Positions 1-8,067 of a stretch of 64,000 nt of DNA are shown piece after piece. Source of the DNA: Microcystis panniformis FACHB-1757 (lineage in GTDB: Bacteria > Cyanobacteriota > Cyanobacteriia > Cyanobacteriales > Microcystaceae). Position 1 is the first letter of the stretch, and each line of letters opens with the position of its first letter. The notes under the pieces are model-generated. The model did not search any database. It had not been told where the DNA came from and worked only from the letters and a program-made list of their open reading frames with translations. The DNA is taken from positions 620,001 through 684,000 of the forward strand of contig NZ_CP011339.1 in the NCBI RefSeq assembly GCF_001264245.1, read 5' to 3'. The position numbers were made by a program, and so were the translations under genes.

Positions 1-253
1 TTGTACCTCAGCAGACTGAAAAACGCTATATCTAAATTGCTCGTTAAGATTGCAGGGGAGCGCCGGAGCTGCGGAGCAGGGAGAAGCAGTTTGAGCATTT
101 GTACTAAAATTTCCAAGACGCGGTTTAAATTCAGTACAGCTTAACTCACATCTGATAACTGAAAACTCACATCTGGTAACTGATAACTGGTGACAAAGGG
201 AAAAAGAGAAGGGAAAACGGACCCTTCTCCGTCGTATCTAGACAAAAATTGTT
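1..253. other. Left-edge intergenic stretch
   Basis: No gene is visible. It carries a few loosely repeated TGATAACTG-type units (about 150-192), a degenerate form of the short tandem repeats seen elsewhere in the window. Confidence 0.5.
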
Positions 254-997
254 CTAGTTGCCAATATGGACCGGTTGTGCTTGCAGAGATTCGACTAAAC
301 CGCGCACAGCTGCCACCATAGCCACTTCATTATCCAATTGATTGATCGCCGAACCAACACCGATACCGGCCGCTCCAGCAGCGATCGCCATAGGAGCGGT
401 GACAATGGATAAACCGGAAGCGCAGAGGACGGGAACCTTCACCGCATGGGAAATAGCGTGGGCTGCCGCTAAAGTCGGGGCGGCTTTTTCAATCAGTCCC
501 AAAATACCGGCGTGACGGGGTTGACTGCTAGTGCCGCCTTCGGTTTGAATAATGTCAGCACCCTGACTAACTAAAGCTTCCGCTAGTCTCACCTGTTCAT
601 CGAGGGGCAGCAGATGGGGAACTGTCACAGACAGGGTAATTTCGGGCAGTAAGTCGCGAGTTTGACGGGTTAGGGCTAAAACTTCCGCCGCCTCAAAAAT
701 GCGTCCTTGGGCATAAAAACTATCGAAATTACCGATCTCAATTAAATCGGCTCCCGCGTCCACTGCCATCACCAACAATTCTGGCTCGACGGCCGATACA
801 CACACGGGTAAATTTGTCAAGGCTTTTACCGTCCGAATTAGGTCAGCATTAGCGGCAATATCGACAAAAGTTGCTCCTCCGGCTGTAGCGGCTTTAACTA
901 CTGAGAGAACCTGCGAGCGATCGAAATTATTTAACCCACTAATCACTTTCAGGGCATGACGACGGGCGAAGGCTTGCTGTAAGGTAAAATTGATCAT
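254..997 (-). CDS. Ycf23-like DUF561 protein
   Basis: A 247-residue protein of the Ycf23/DUF561 family, which is widespread in cyanobacteria and found on some algal plastid genomes. The family's biochemical role is not settled. Visible features are HALKVISGLNNFD at the N-terminus, VDIAANADLI near residue 45, TEGGTSSQ near 150 and a glycine-rich GAAGIGVGSAIN near 215 that resembles the phosphate-binding end of a TIM barrel. The frame is open 42 bases further upstream, but the conserved part begins at MINFTLQQAF, so the ATG ending at 997 is chosen. A HIP1 octamer lies inside the gene. The family call is firm; a role is not assigned. Confidence 0.85.
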   Translation of the reverse strand: MINFTLQQAFARRHALKVISGLNNFDRSQVLSVVKAATAGGATFVDIAANADLIRTVKALTNLPVCVSAVEPELLVMAVDAGADLIEIGNFDSFYAQGRIFEAAEVLALTRQTRDLLPEITLSVTVPHLLPLDEQVRLAEALVSQGADIIQTEGGTSSQPRHAGILGLIEKAAPTLAAAHAISHAVKVPVLCASGLSIVTAPMAIAAGAAGIGVGSAINQLDNEVAMVAAVRGLVESLQAQPVHIGN

Positions 998-1089
998 TAA
1001 TCTACACCTATCTGGAATTCTCAAAAAACATTTTCCCACCTTCTCGCCGATCAGAGGGTGGGATTTGAGAATTCTTAGGGAAATTTTCT

Positions 1090-1257
1090 TTAATTTAGGT
1101 GTTGATTCTCTTGGTTTTTGCGCTTGAGGTTTTGCAGTTGTTGCAGCAGTACCTCGATTTCCGCTTCTAGATGCAGGTATTTCACCTGTTGGTCAGCTTG
1201 GTAGGTGGTGCGAATCTGTTTCATGGCGGAGGATTCCTTAGTTAGTACAGTTGTCAT
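1090..1257 (-). CDS. Small conserved-looking charged protein
   Basis: A 55-residue reading frame starting MTTVLTKESS and ending in a Lys/Glu/Gln-rich helix (about residues 25-50) likely to form a short coiled coil. The frame stays open for another 69 codons upstream, but that part is Leu/Tyr-rich and unlike a protein N-terminus, so the ATG ending at 1257 is preferred. It is divergent from glmU, about 190 bases away. I do not recognise a family with known function; small proteins of this look are common in cyanobacterial genomes. Confidence 0.5.
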   Translation of the reverse strand: MTTVLTKESSAMKQIRTTYQADQQVKYLHLEAEIEVLLQQLQNLKRKNQENQHLN

Positions 1258-1448
1258 AGCGGTATCTATAGAGTGCTGATTATGTTTAATTGTTTCAATT
1301 TGTATATAGTACCTTAACAATGTCTTAAAGAAAACCTTTTTATGGTAGTTTCTCAACTGGCACAGGATCAAAGAGGGGAAAAATTCTTGCAACCAAGGGG
1401 ATCGGAGTGCGATATACTCAGTCGCGAACGATATTGGCAAGCATGACC

Positions 1449-2819
1449 ATGGTAGCGGTAGCAATTTTAGCAGCGGGTAAGGGAACCCGAATGAAGTCCA
1501 GCCTTCCGAAAGTTTTACATCCCCTCGGCAGTCGCTCGCTAGTGGAACGGGTGCTTAATGTCAGCGAATCCTTACATCCCCGGCGAAAACTGGTGATTAT
1601 CGGTTATCAAGGGGAACAGGTGCGAAATAATCTACAGCATCTTGAGGATATCGAATTTGTTGAACAAAAGGAACAGTTAGGCACTGGCCATGCTATTCAG
1701 CAGTTAATCCCCCATTTAGAGGACTTTCAGGGGGATTTGTTGGTCTTAAATGGCGATGTTCCCCTGTTGCGTCCCGAAACCTTGCAAAATCTTCTCCAGA
1801 TTCATAAAAACCATGGTAACGCTGCCACCCTCTTAACTGCTAACCTCCCTAACCCGAAAGGTTACGGTCGAGTTTTTTGTGATGGCAATAATCTCGTTAA
1901 GCAGATTGTCGAGGAAAGAGACTGTACCGATGCCCAACGACAAAACCACCGGATTAATGGAGGTATATACTGCTTTAATTGGTCAAGATTAGCGGCGATA
2001 CTGCCTAATTTAACGCCCAATAACGATCAAGGTGAGTATTATCTCACGGATGTGGTCAATTTTCTCGATCCCGTCATGGCTGTGGATGTGGAGGACTGTT
2101 TAGAAATTAGCGGCATTAACGATCGCAAACAATTGGCCGCCGCCTATGATATCCTGCAAACTAGAGTCAAAGATGATTGGATGGCCGCTGGAGTCACCAT
2201 AATTGACCCCGATAGTGTCACCATTGAGGATACTGTCACCCTCAGTGCCGATGTGATTATCGAACCCCAAACCCATCTGCGCGGTGAGACGATAATCGCT
2301 TCTGGTTGTCGTATAGGTCCGGGGAGTTTAATCGAAAATAGTCGGATAGGCAGCGATGTAACGGTCTTATTTTCGGTGATTTCTGATAGTCAGGTGGATT
2401 CTGGTTGTCGCATCGGTCCCTACGCTCATTTGCGCGGAGAAGCGAAAATTGGGGCTAATTGTCGAGTCGGTAATTTTGTTGAAATTAAAAAAAGTGACAT
2501 CGGCAATAAAACCAATATTGCCCATTTATCCTATCTGGGAGATGCCACTTTAGGGGAAAAAGTTAACGTTGGTGCGGGAACAATTACTGCTAATTACGAT
2601 GGTGTGAAAAAACACCAAACTATGATCGGCAGTGGCACAAAAACCGGGGCAAATAGTGTTTTAGTGGCTCCTCTAGAATTAGGAAAAAATGTCACCGTGG
2701 CCGCTGGTTCAACTATCACTAGAAATGTCCCCGATAATGCCTTAGTTATTGCTCGCGAAAGTCAGCGTGTGATCGAAAATTGGGCAGATCAGTTTCAGTC
2801 GGTTAATTCTGGGATTTAA
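1449..2819 (+). CDS. glmU: Bifunctional GlmU (GlcNAc-1-P uridyltransferase/GlcN-1-P acetyltransferase)
   Basis: Makes UDP-GlcNAc: the C-terminal half acetylates glucosamine-1-phosphate and the N-terminal half couples GlcNAc-1-phosphate to UTP, feeding peptidoglycan and polysaccharide synthesis in the cytosol. The N-terminal nucleotidyltransferase signature LAAGKGTRMKS with the catalytic Arg is at residues 7-18, GTGHA near 80 and NGDVPLL near 105. The second half is a left-handed beta-helix of hexapeptide repeats ending in the acetyltransferase loop (NVGAGTITANYDG). The length of 456 residues is normal for the family. Starts at 1443 and 1449 are both possible; the second gives the usual MVAVAILAAG start. 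A hairpin follows the stop. Confidence 0.97.
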   Translation: MVAVAILAAGKGTRMKSSLPKVLHPLGSRSLVERVLNVSESLHPRRKLVIIGYQGEQVRNNLQHLEDIEFVEQKEQLGTGHAIQQLIPHLEDFQGDLLVLNGDVPLLRPETLQNLLQIHKNHGNAATLLTANLPNPKGYGRVFCDGNNLVKQIVEERDCTDAQRQNHRINGGIYCFNWSRLAAILPNLTPNNDQGEYYLTDVVNFLDPVMAVDVEDCLEISGINDRKQLAAAYDILQTRVKDDWMAAGVTIIDPDSVTIEDTVTLSADVIIEPQTHLRGETIIASGCRIGPGSLIENSRIGSDVTVLFSVISDSQVDSGCRIGPYAHLRGEAKIGANCRVGNFVEIKKSDIGNKTNIAHLSYLGDATLGEKVNVGAGTITANYDGVKKHQTMIGSGTKTGANSVLVAPLELGKNVTVAAGSTITRNVPDNALVIARESQRVIENWADQFQSVNSGI

Positions 2820-2881
2820 GGTAAGAAAACCGTTGCTAAATTCCGAGATTAGAGTCAACATAAACGGGGAGGAAAGAAAGA

Positions 2882-2912
2882 GGGGTTGAGTACCATTCAA
2901 CCCTTATTTATA
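2882..2912 (+). terminator. Terminator-like hairpin after glmU
   Basis: A GGGTTGA / TCAACCC stem with a 7-base loop followed by TTATTTAT, 60 bases past the glmU stop. This is the usual shape of an intrinsic terminator. Confidence 0.6.
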
Positions 2913-2952
2913 CAAGCGAACTAGATAGTGATTAAGGAGTATGTTTGCTGAT

Positions 2953-3768
2953 TTAACGGCTGCGACGACCGGCTTTACCGACTACGCGAATATTTTCAGG
3001 AGATTCGGTAAGTTTCACAATATCTCCCTGAACGGCGATGATATCTTGCAGTCCTCTTTCCTCCATTTCTGAAAGAATATCGATTCTCTCATTTTTAATC
3101 TCGAGAAACTCGATAAATCCCGCTAAAGAATCTGCTGAACGAAAATACTCCTCCAATCGCCGCCATAATTTTGGCCAAATTGGAGCGATTGTTTTCAAGT
3201 CATCCTTATTTTTAACAGTAACTCCCGTTAAAGTTTTATCACTAGGCCAATAACCTTTTTTATCTTTCTTAGCCACGGCTAAAGCTTTGTTGAATTCTTG
3301 TCGCAATTGGGTAAAAAGCGTATTGTAATATAAAGGGTAGGCATAACCCTCTAGTACCTGCCGATAGTTGACGGAATTTTTCAGTAGTTTAGCATCTAAA
3401 AATACTTCATCCCCATCTTCTCGCTCGGTATTTCCTGCGAAAACAAAACAAATCGGACGACCAGAACCGTCATCCACCATGCGCGCTAGAATATAGCCCT
3501 TGGGGGTGGGATTATTATTTTGATCGTAACCGATTAAATCGAGCATATTCTCTTTAGCTTGAGTCGATAAAGGTTTAATTGCTCCTTTTTCGATTGCGTC
3601 GATACCCTCGAAACGTAACTGCACAGTGCCGTTATCAGGAGAAATATTCGGTCTTCGACCTTCTAATTCAAATAATAGGCGACGATTGTTTGCCAAAAAA
3701 CGTACCGAATCCCCATCGGGTTGACCGAATTGTGGGGTAAATTTACCTTTGATGAGAATAAACGCCAT
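2953..3768 (-). CDS. Staphylococcal-nuclease-like (thermonuclease family) protein
   Basis: A 271-residue protein whose N-terminal half has the layout of an SNase fold: DGDSVRF near residue 20, then VQLRFEGIDAIEK near 50, matching the family pattern V(R/L)...GID(A/T)PE, and a second conserved block GRPICFVF/ANTERED near 105. The usual catalytic Pro-Glu of GIDAPE is Ile-Glu here, so activity is uncertain. The C-terminal third (about 190-271) is helical and charged and ends in basic residues; it is not part of the SNase domain. No signal peptide is seen. It is convergent with glmU, and a MITE lies just upstream of its start. The family call is moderate; the substrate is unknown. Confidence 0.65.
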   Translation of the reverse strand: MAFILIKGKFTPQFGQPDGDSVRFLANNRRLLFELEGRRPNISPDNGTVQLRFEGIDAIEKGAIKPLSTQAKENMLDLIGYDQNNNPTPKGYILARMVDDGSGRPICFVFAGNTEREDGDEVFLDAKLLKNSVNYRQVLEGYAYPLYYNTLFTQLRQEFNKALAVAKKDKKGYWPSDKTLTGVTVKNKDDLKTIAPIWPKLWRRLEEYFRSADSLAGFIEFLEIKNERIDILSEMEERGLQDIIAVQGDIVKLTESPENIRVVGKAGRRSR

Positions 3769-3820
3769 AAAACCTCTAAGTAGTTGGACAAAAGTAAAGT
3801 TAACTGTGGGGTAAAGCGTC

Positions 3821-3953
3821 GGCTCTTCTCGACTTTGTGTGATAATTTTTGCTTATGGAATCGTGAAATGCTTATCGGGCAAGACTTTTAGGGCTATTTT
3901 GCGGAAGAAAGTATCAGTATAGACCTCGTTTCCACACAGAAACCAGAAGAGCC
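3821..3953. mobile_element. MITE-E copy 1 (ISL3-type ends)
   Basis: A 133-bp non-coding element with ends GGCTCTTCTCGACTTTGTG and (reverse complement of the right end) GGCTCTTCTGGTTTCTGTG. It is flanked by a 7-bp duplication AAGCGTC (3814-3820 and 3954-3960). Close copies are at 32280 and 56867. The ends match those of the intact ISL3 element at 30116-31361, which is the likely source of transposase. It fills most of the gap between the nuclease-like gene and the thioredoxin-like gene. Confidence 0.9.
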
Positions 3954-4151
3954 AAGCGTCAAGTCGGGAGTCAGCTTTTTTCTACCGCTCTCCACTTCCC
4001 ACTCCGATGCAGCTCTAACCAGTAATTTAGATAGGTCAATCACTTATCAGTTCACTGTTTACTGATACTGATTAAGGTCTTAAGTTTGCGCGATGAAGCA
4101 TGAAATGCTATAAAAATCTCAGTCCTCCCTATAGAAAAGAGTATAAACTTT

Positions 4152-4733
4152 ATGGCACGCACCGAGTCCACAATGTTAGATTTGGGGACAAAAGCTCCCA
4201 GTTTTGCCTTACCCGATGTGGTTTCGGGTGAAACTATCTCTCTGGACAGCTTTGCGGCTAAAACCGCTCTGTTAGTCATCTTCCTCTGTGAACATTGTCC
4301 CTTTGTTAAACACATTCAAGAAGAACTTACCCGTCTAGGTCGCGATTATGCTAACACCAATCTGGGCATCCTCGCCATTAGTTCTAATGATGTGGAGAAA
4401 TATCCCGATGATTCGCCAGAAAATTTGAAAACAATGGCGATAACTCTTGACTTTAAATTCAATTTATGCTATGACGAAAGCCAAGAAGTGGCGAAAGCTT
4501 ACACGGCAGCCTGTACTCCCGATTTTTTCCTCTTTGATAGTCAGCGCATTCTAGTCTATCGCGGTCAATTGGATGATAGTCGTCCTAGTAATGGAATACC
4601 AGTCACAGGCAAAGATCTGCGCACCGCCATTGACAAGGTTTTAACCGGTCAACCGGTGCCGACGGAGCAAAAACCGAGTTTAGGCTGTAATATCAAATGG
4701 AAACCGGGTAATGAGCCACCCTATTATGGTTAA
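4152..4733 (+). CDS. Thioredoxin-fold (AhpC/TSA-like) redox protein
   Basis: A 193-residue protein of the peroxiredoxin/thioredoxin superfamily. It starts with the typical APSFALPDVVSGE... SLDSFAAK redoxin entry (about residues 15-40), then LLVIFLCEHCPFVKHI (about 45-60) with a CxxC pair in the peroxidatic position. It continues with LAISSNDVEKYPDD (about 75-90), the cis-Pro region CTPDFFLFD (near 125) and YRGQLDDSRP (near 140). Cyanobacteria carry one such protein, annotated as a thioredoxin-family or redoxin-domain protein; its partner is unknown. An alternative start is the Met at residue 8. The final residues PPYYG are conserved-looking. Confidence 0.82.
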   Translation: MARTESTMLDLGTKAPSFALPDVVSGETISLDSFAAKTALLVIFLCEHCPFVKHIQEELTRLGRDYANTNLGILAISSNDVEKYPDDSPENLKTMAITLDFKFNLCYDESQEVAKAYTAACTPDFFLFDSQRILVYRGQLDDSRPSNGIPVTGKDLRTAIDKVLTGQPVPTEQKPSLGCNIKWKPGNEPPYYG

Positions 4734-4746
4734 TTAACGAAGGGTG

Positions 4747-4817
4747 TGGGGAAGTGGGGAAGTGGGGAAATGGGGAAATGGGGAAGTGGGGTGTGGGGAA
4801 ATGGGGAAGTGGGGAAG
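4747..4817. repeat. G-rich minisatellite (GGGGAAGT/GGGGAAAT)
   Basis: Tandem 8-9 base units of GGGG separated by AAGT or AAAT, between two convergent genes. Four or more G4 runs with 4-base loops fit a G-quadruplex pattern. Similar arrays are at 55155, 61094 and, as C-rich forms, at 14738, 52841 and 62263. Confidence 0.85.
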
Positions 4818-4913
4818 CTGTCTCATCACCCTATCACCCCAAAACCCTATCACCCTATCTCCTGAATACTGACGACCGACGACCGACTCCTGACGACCGA
4901 CTCCGTTAAGAGA

Positions 4914-6164
4914 TTATTTCAAGAGCGTAACCGATTGCTGTGCTAATAAGGCAGTACCATAGGCCGCTTGCTCCTGTTGAGATAAAAGCACGGGAACCCC
5001 TAAATGACGCTGACGAATTATTCTCCAAGTCGGATTTTTTGCCCCACCACCGGCACTATCAACTCGCTCTAATTTATTGGCCCCCAATTCCTGTAAACGC
5101 TGATAACCTAAAGCTTCAATGCGGGCAATACTTTCTAGTAAACCATGCAAAAATTCTAAAGGATTATCGGGGCGAGGAGTCAGTTTTGCGGGTAAAAAAG
5201 GATCGTTAATGGGAAAGCGCTCGCCGGCTTTTAGGAGGGGATAATAATCTAAATTACTTTCTTTTTCTCCATCTATTGCTAAACTATAATTTCTCAATTC
5301 TTCATGAGAAAAAAACTTCTTTAACACCGCTCCCCCCGTATTAGATGCCCCACCAGTTAACCACAAATTTCCTAAACGATGACTATAGATGCCATAGTTA
5401 CTATCATCAACTTTCTGGCTACTTAATAATTTTAAAACTAAAGTTGAACCTAAAGATGTCACTGCAGCCCCTAAAGAATTAGCACCACTGGCTAAAAATG
5501 CCGCTATGCTGTCGGTGGTTCCCGTATAAATTAAACAATCTTTCGGGATAGCAAAACGAGTCACTAAATCTGGTTTAATAGTATCGATCGCTGTACCCGG
5601 AGCAAAAATTTCCGGTAGTAAATTAAACATCGGTAAATTCTCTAACCATTGGGGATAACAGAGATTTTCGAGATCATAACCTAACTTTAAGGCATTATGA
5701 TAATCACTAATTCCCAGTTTACCGTGCAGGAGAAATGCTAACCAATCCGCTTGCGAGAGAAAATAACGCGCTTGCGAAAAAATTTCTTGTTCACTCCACC
5801 AAAGTAATTTAGCTAAACTAGAGGTGGCACTAATTACGGGATGGTGAGGGGGTGCTATAGCTTTAATTGCTTCTAAAAACGCAATTCCTCGCCCGTCATT
5901 GTATAATATTGCCTCAGAAAGAGGATTACCCCAATTATCACATAATAACACCGTCGAGGAAGTACCATTAATCGCGATCGATTTAAGTTCTGAACGCACC
6001 GAATCCCCTAGATTATCCAATAAATAAAATAGGGCCTTTTGCCAATCCTGAAAATTGGCATTAGTGAAGGGATAATGAACCTCAGCGACGATATTTTTGC
6101 TAGAATCAATAGCGATCACTCGCGCTCCCGACGTGCCAAAATCAATACCTAAAGATAAACCCAT
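4914..6164 (-). CDS. FGGY-family sugar kinase
   Basis: A 416-residue carbohydrate kinase. The N-terminal phosphate-1 motif LGIDFGTSGARVIAID is at residues 4-20, INGTSSTVLLCD near 65, the Asp catalytic region in YTGTTDSIAAFLASG near 220, and the adenosine motif DSAGGGAKNPTWRIIRQ near 370. It is shorter than classical xylulokinases (about 480-500) and resembles the cyanobacterial/plant group reported as D-ribulose kinases; the substrate cannot be read from the sequence. The GTG further upstream at 6176 would overlap the tocopherol cyclase gene; ATG at 6164 starts directly before the conserved motif. Its start lies 2 bases from the divergent gene's start. Confidence 0.85.
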   Translation of the reverse strand: MGLSLGIDFGTSGARVIAIDSSKNIVAEVHYPFTNANFQDWQKALFYLLDNLGDSVRSELKSIAINGTSSTVLLCDNWGNPLSEAILYNDGRGIAFLEAIKAIAPPHHPVISATSSLAKLLWWSEQEIFSQARYFLSQADWLAFLLHGKLGISDYHNALKLGYDLENLCYPQWLENLPMFNLLPEIFAPGTAIDTIKPDLVTRFAIPKDCLIYTGTTDSIAAFLASGANSLGAAVTSLGSTLVLKLLSSQKVDDSNYGIYSHRLGNLWLTGGASNTGGAVLKKFFSHEELRNYSLAIDGEKESNLDYYPLLKAGERFPINDPFLPAKLTPRPDNPLEFLHGLLESIARIEALGYQRLQELGANKLERVDSAGGGAKNPTWRIIRQRHLGVPVLLSQQEQAAYGTALLAQQSVTLLK

Positions 6165-6166
6165 AG

Positions 6167-7225
6167 ATGTCTTCACAACCCCCTCATTCTGGCTACCATT
6201 GGGATGGTATCACTCCCCGATTCTTTGAAGGTTGGTACTTCCGAGTCATGATTCCGCAATTAGCCGACGGATTCGCCTTTATGTATTCTATTCAAGACCC
6301 AAGCGGCGGTCAAGTCAATAGCGGCGGAGCGCTACAAATTTTAGCCATAGAATCTAATTATCTTTGTCGCACTTTTCCCGATACGGATAAATTTTGGGCA
6401 AGTCATCAGGAATTAGCCATTATTCATTGGGGAAAAACTAACTTAAAAATCCGTCCCCGTCTGCTTTCTCCGTTAGATTTTTTTGAGTCTATTCGAGAAG
6501 GTTATCAAGCAACGGCACACCAGCAGCAAGGACGAATTTATGATCCTGTCACTGGAGAAATCTGTCAATGGGATTATCGCATTGAAACTAGGTACACTTG
6601 GGGAGATAAAAAGCGTCCACCCCAAGCAACAGCAGGAATATTATCGTATTTACCGATTTTTGACCCGGGTTGGCAGATTTTAACTGCTCATGGTTTAGCA
6701 ACGGGAATGATTACCCATCGGGGAAAAAATTATCAATTTCAGAATGTACCTTTTTATAGCGAGAAAAATTGGGGTTATTCTTTCCCCGAAAAGTGGTTTT
6801 GGATTAATTGTAATGCTTTCCCTGAAAATCCCGATTTAACCTTAACCGCAGTGGGTTCTACCCGGAAAGTTCTCCACTGGACGGAATCGGTGGGAATTAT
6901 CGGTATTCACTGCCAAAATCGCTTTTATAAGTTTGATATCTGGGATTCTCAACTAACTTGGACAGTGCAACCCTGGGGATACTGGGAAATGAGGGCAACC
7001 AACGAGGATTATACCATTGTCTTAATCGGGATCAGTGATCATCCTCCCGATCGCGTGCGTGTACCCACAGAAAAAGGTCTCTGTTTTGCTTGTCAAGATA
7101 CCCTCAAAGGTAAATTGTCGATAAAATTGGCTGATAGTCGTGGTAAAACCATTATAAATGCTTCTAGTGGTCTAGCTGGTCTCGAAATTGGCGGTATTTG
7201 GCCATCAGCATGGATAAAACGGTGA
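6167..7225 (+). CDS. Tocopherol cyclase family protein
   Basis: A 352-residue protein of the VTE1/SXD1 tocopherol cyclase family, which closes the chromanol ring of vitamin E (substrate 2,3-dimethyl-6-phytyl-1,4-benzoquinone) at thylakoid or plastoglobule membranes. Visible family landmarks are PHSGYHWDG...RFFEGWYFRV at residues 5-27, FAFMYSIQDP near 38, YSEKNWGYSFPEKWFWINC near 200 and the C-terminal GLAGLEIGGIWPS. The length matches the family. The start at 6167 sits 12 bases before the conserved N-terminus. It is divergent from the sugar kinase with only 2 bases between the start codons. Confidence 0.9.
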   Translation: MSSQPPHSGYHWDGITPRFFEGWYFRVMIPQLADGFAFMYSIQDPSGGQVNSGGALQILAIESNYLCRTFPDTDKFWASHQELAIIHWGKTNLKIRPRLLSPLDFFESIREGYQATAHQQQGRIYDPVTGEICQWDYRIETRYTWGDKKRPPQATAGILSYLPIFDPGWQILTAHGLATGMITHRGKNYQFQNVPFYSEKNWGYSFPEKWFWINCNAFPENPDLTLTAVGSTRKVLHWTESVGIIGIHCQNRFYKFDIWDSQLTWTVQPWGYWEMRATNEDYTIVLIGISDHPPDRVRVPTEKGLCFACQDTLKGKLSIKLADSRGKTIINASSGLAGLEIGGIWPSAWIKR

Positions 7226-7318
7226 GTTAAATCACCATTGCGACGGGAGAATATCACTCTATTCTTGATTGATCGGTATTAACATAGAATCAGTTTTTGA
7301 TCGCTAAAAAATTGCTTC

Positions 7319-7561
7319 ATGAACCAACCTTCTCTCAATTTTGTTGAGAAATTAGTGATAGCAGAAGTGCAGGAACAGTTAAGGAATTTACCTGCTTCTT
7401 TTCGCAAATATCGCTCGGAGATTAAAATTGATCGAGTCATGAATAATGCTATTCAAATTCTGCCGCGCAGTTTCAAAACTTTGGAGAAAAAATATCACGA
7501 CTATCACACCCGAAGATTAAGAATAACTTCAGCCACTCAGCAGCAAGAGCGATCGGTCTGA
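7319..7561 (+). CDS. Small protein, possibly ComFB-like; stop supplied by an IS end
   Basis: An 80-residue protein with an N-terminal block VEKLVIAEVQEQLRNLP and a later NNAIQILPRSF that loosely recall the ComFB family (helix, then a NxLPxxY-type motif). The match is weak and I would not assign a function. The TGA stop at 7559-7561 lies inside the terminal repeat of the adjoining mobile-element fragment (CTGACTGACGG, starting at 7558), so the natural C-terminus has been cut or changed by the insertion. Confidence 0.55.
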   Translation: MNQPSLNFVEKLVIAEVQEQLRNLPASFRKYRSEIKIDRVMNNAIQILPRSFKTLEKKYHDYHTRRLRITSATQQQERSV

Positions 7562-7617
7562 CTGACGGACACATTTTTCAATACAAAGACAAGTACTGTT
7601 ATGTGAAAGCCTCAAAC
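7558..7617. mobile_element. 60-bp solo right end of the IS4-type element, inverted
   Basis: Base-for-base the reverse complement of 10566-10625, the right end of the IS4-type element that begins at 7618. It sits head-on against that element's left end, so two outward terminal repeats (CTGACTGACGGACAC) occur 60 bases apart. It is a scrap of a second, oppositely oriented copy. Confidence 0.9.
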
Positions 7618-8067
7618 CTGACTGACGGACACAAGTGGGTCAAAGCCTGACAAGACAAGGGTTGCCAAAAAGAAAAATATCTGGGTAGATAGGGAAAAAG
7701 CAAGAATCCCTACAAGATGAAAACCGAGAACAGAATCTTCTCCCAAGTTTATTCCTATCTAGAACAAGGAAGCCGATTTGTGGATAAAAGACATTTAACC
7801 GTCCTCAGTTGGATGGTGACAGCCCTACTCAGTAGTCAAAGTCTCAATCAAGCCAGATGGGAACCCTTTGTACAAAGCAGAGCCGAACAAGCCAATAGTT
7901 ATCAGAGACGGTGGAATCGCTTTTGCCAGAATGGAAGAGTAGCGGTGGAAAAGATATACATCCCCTTAATATTGAAAGCCATCGAGACTTGGAAGGAGAA
8001 GGGGGAAAGACTGTATCTAGCAATAGATACCACTCTGTTGTGGAATCAATACTGCTTTGTCTATCTA

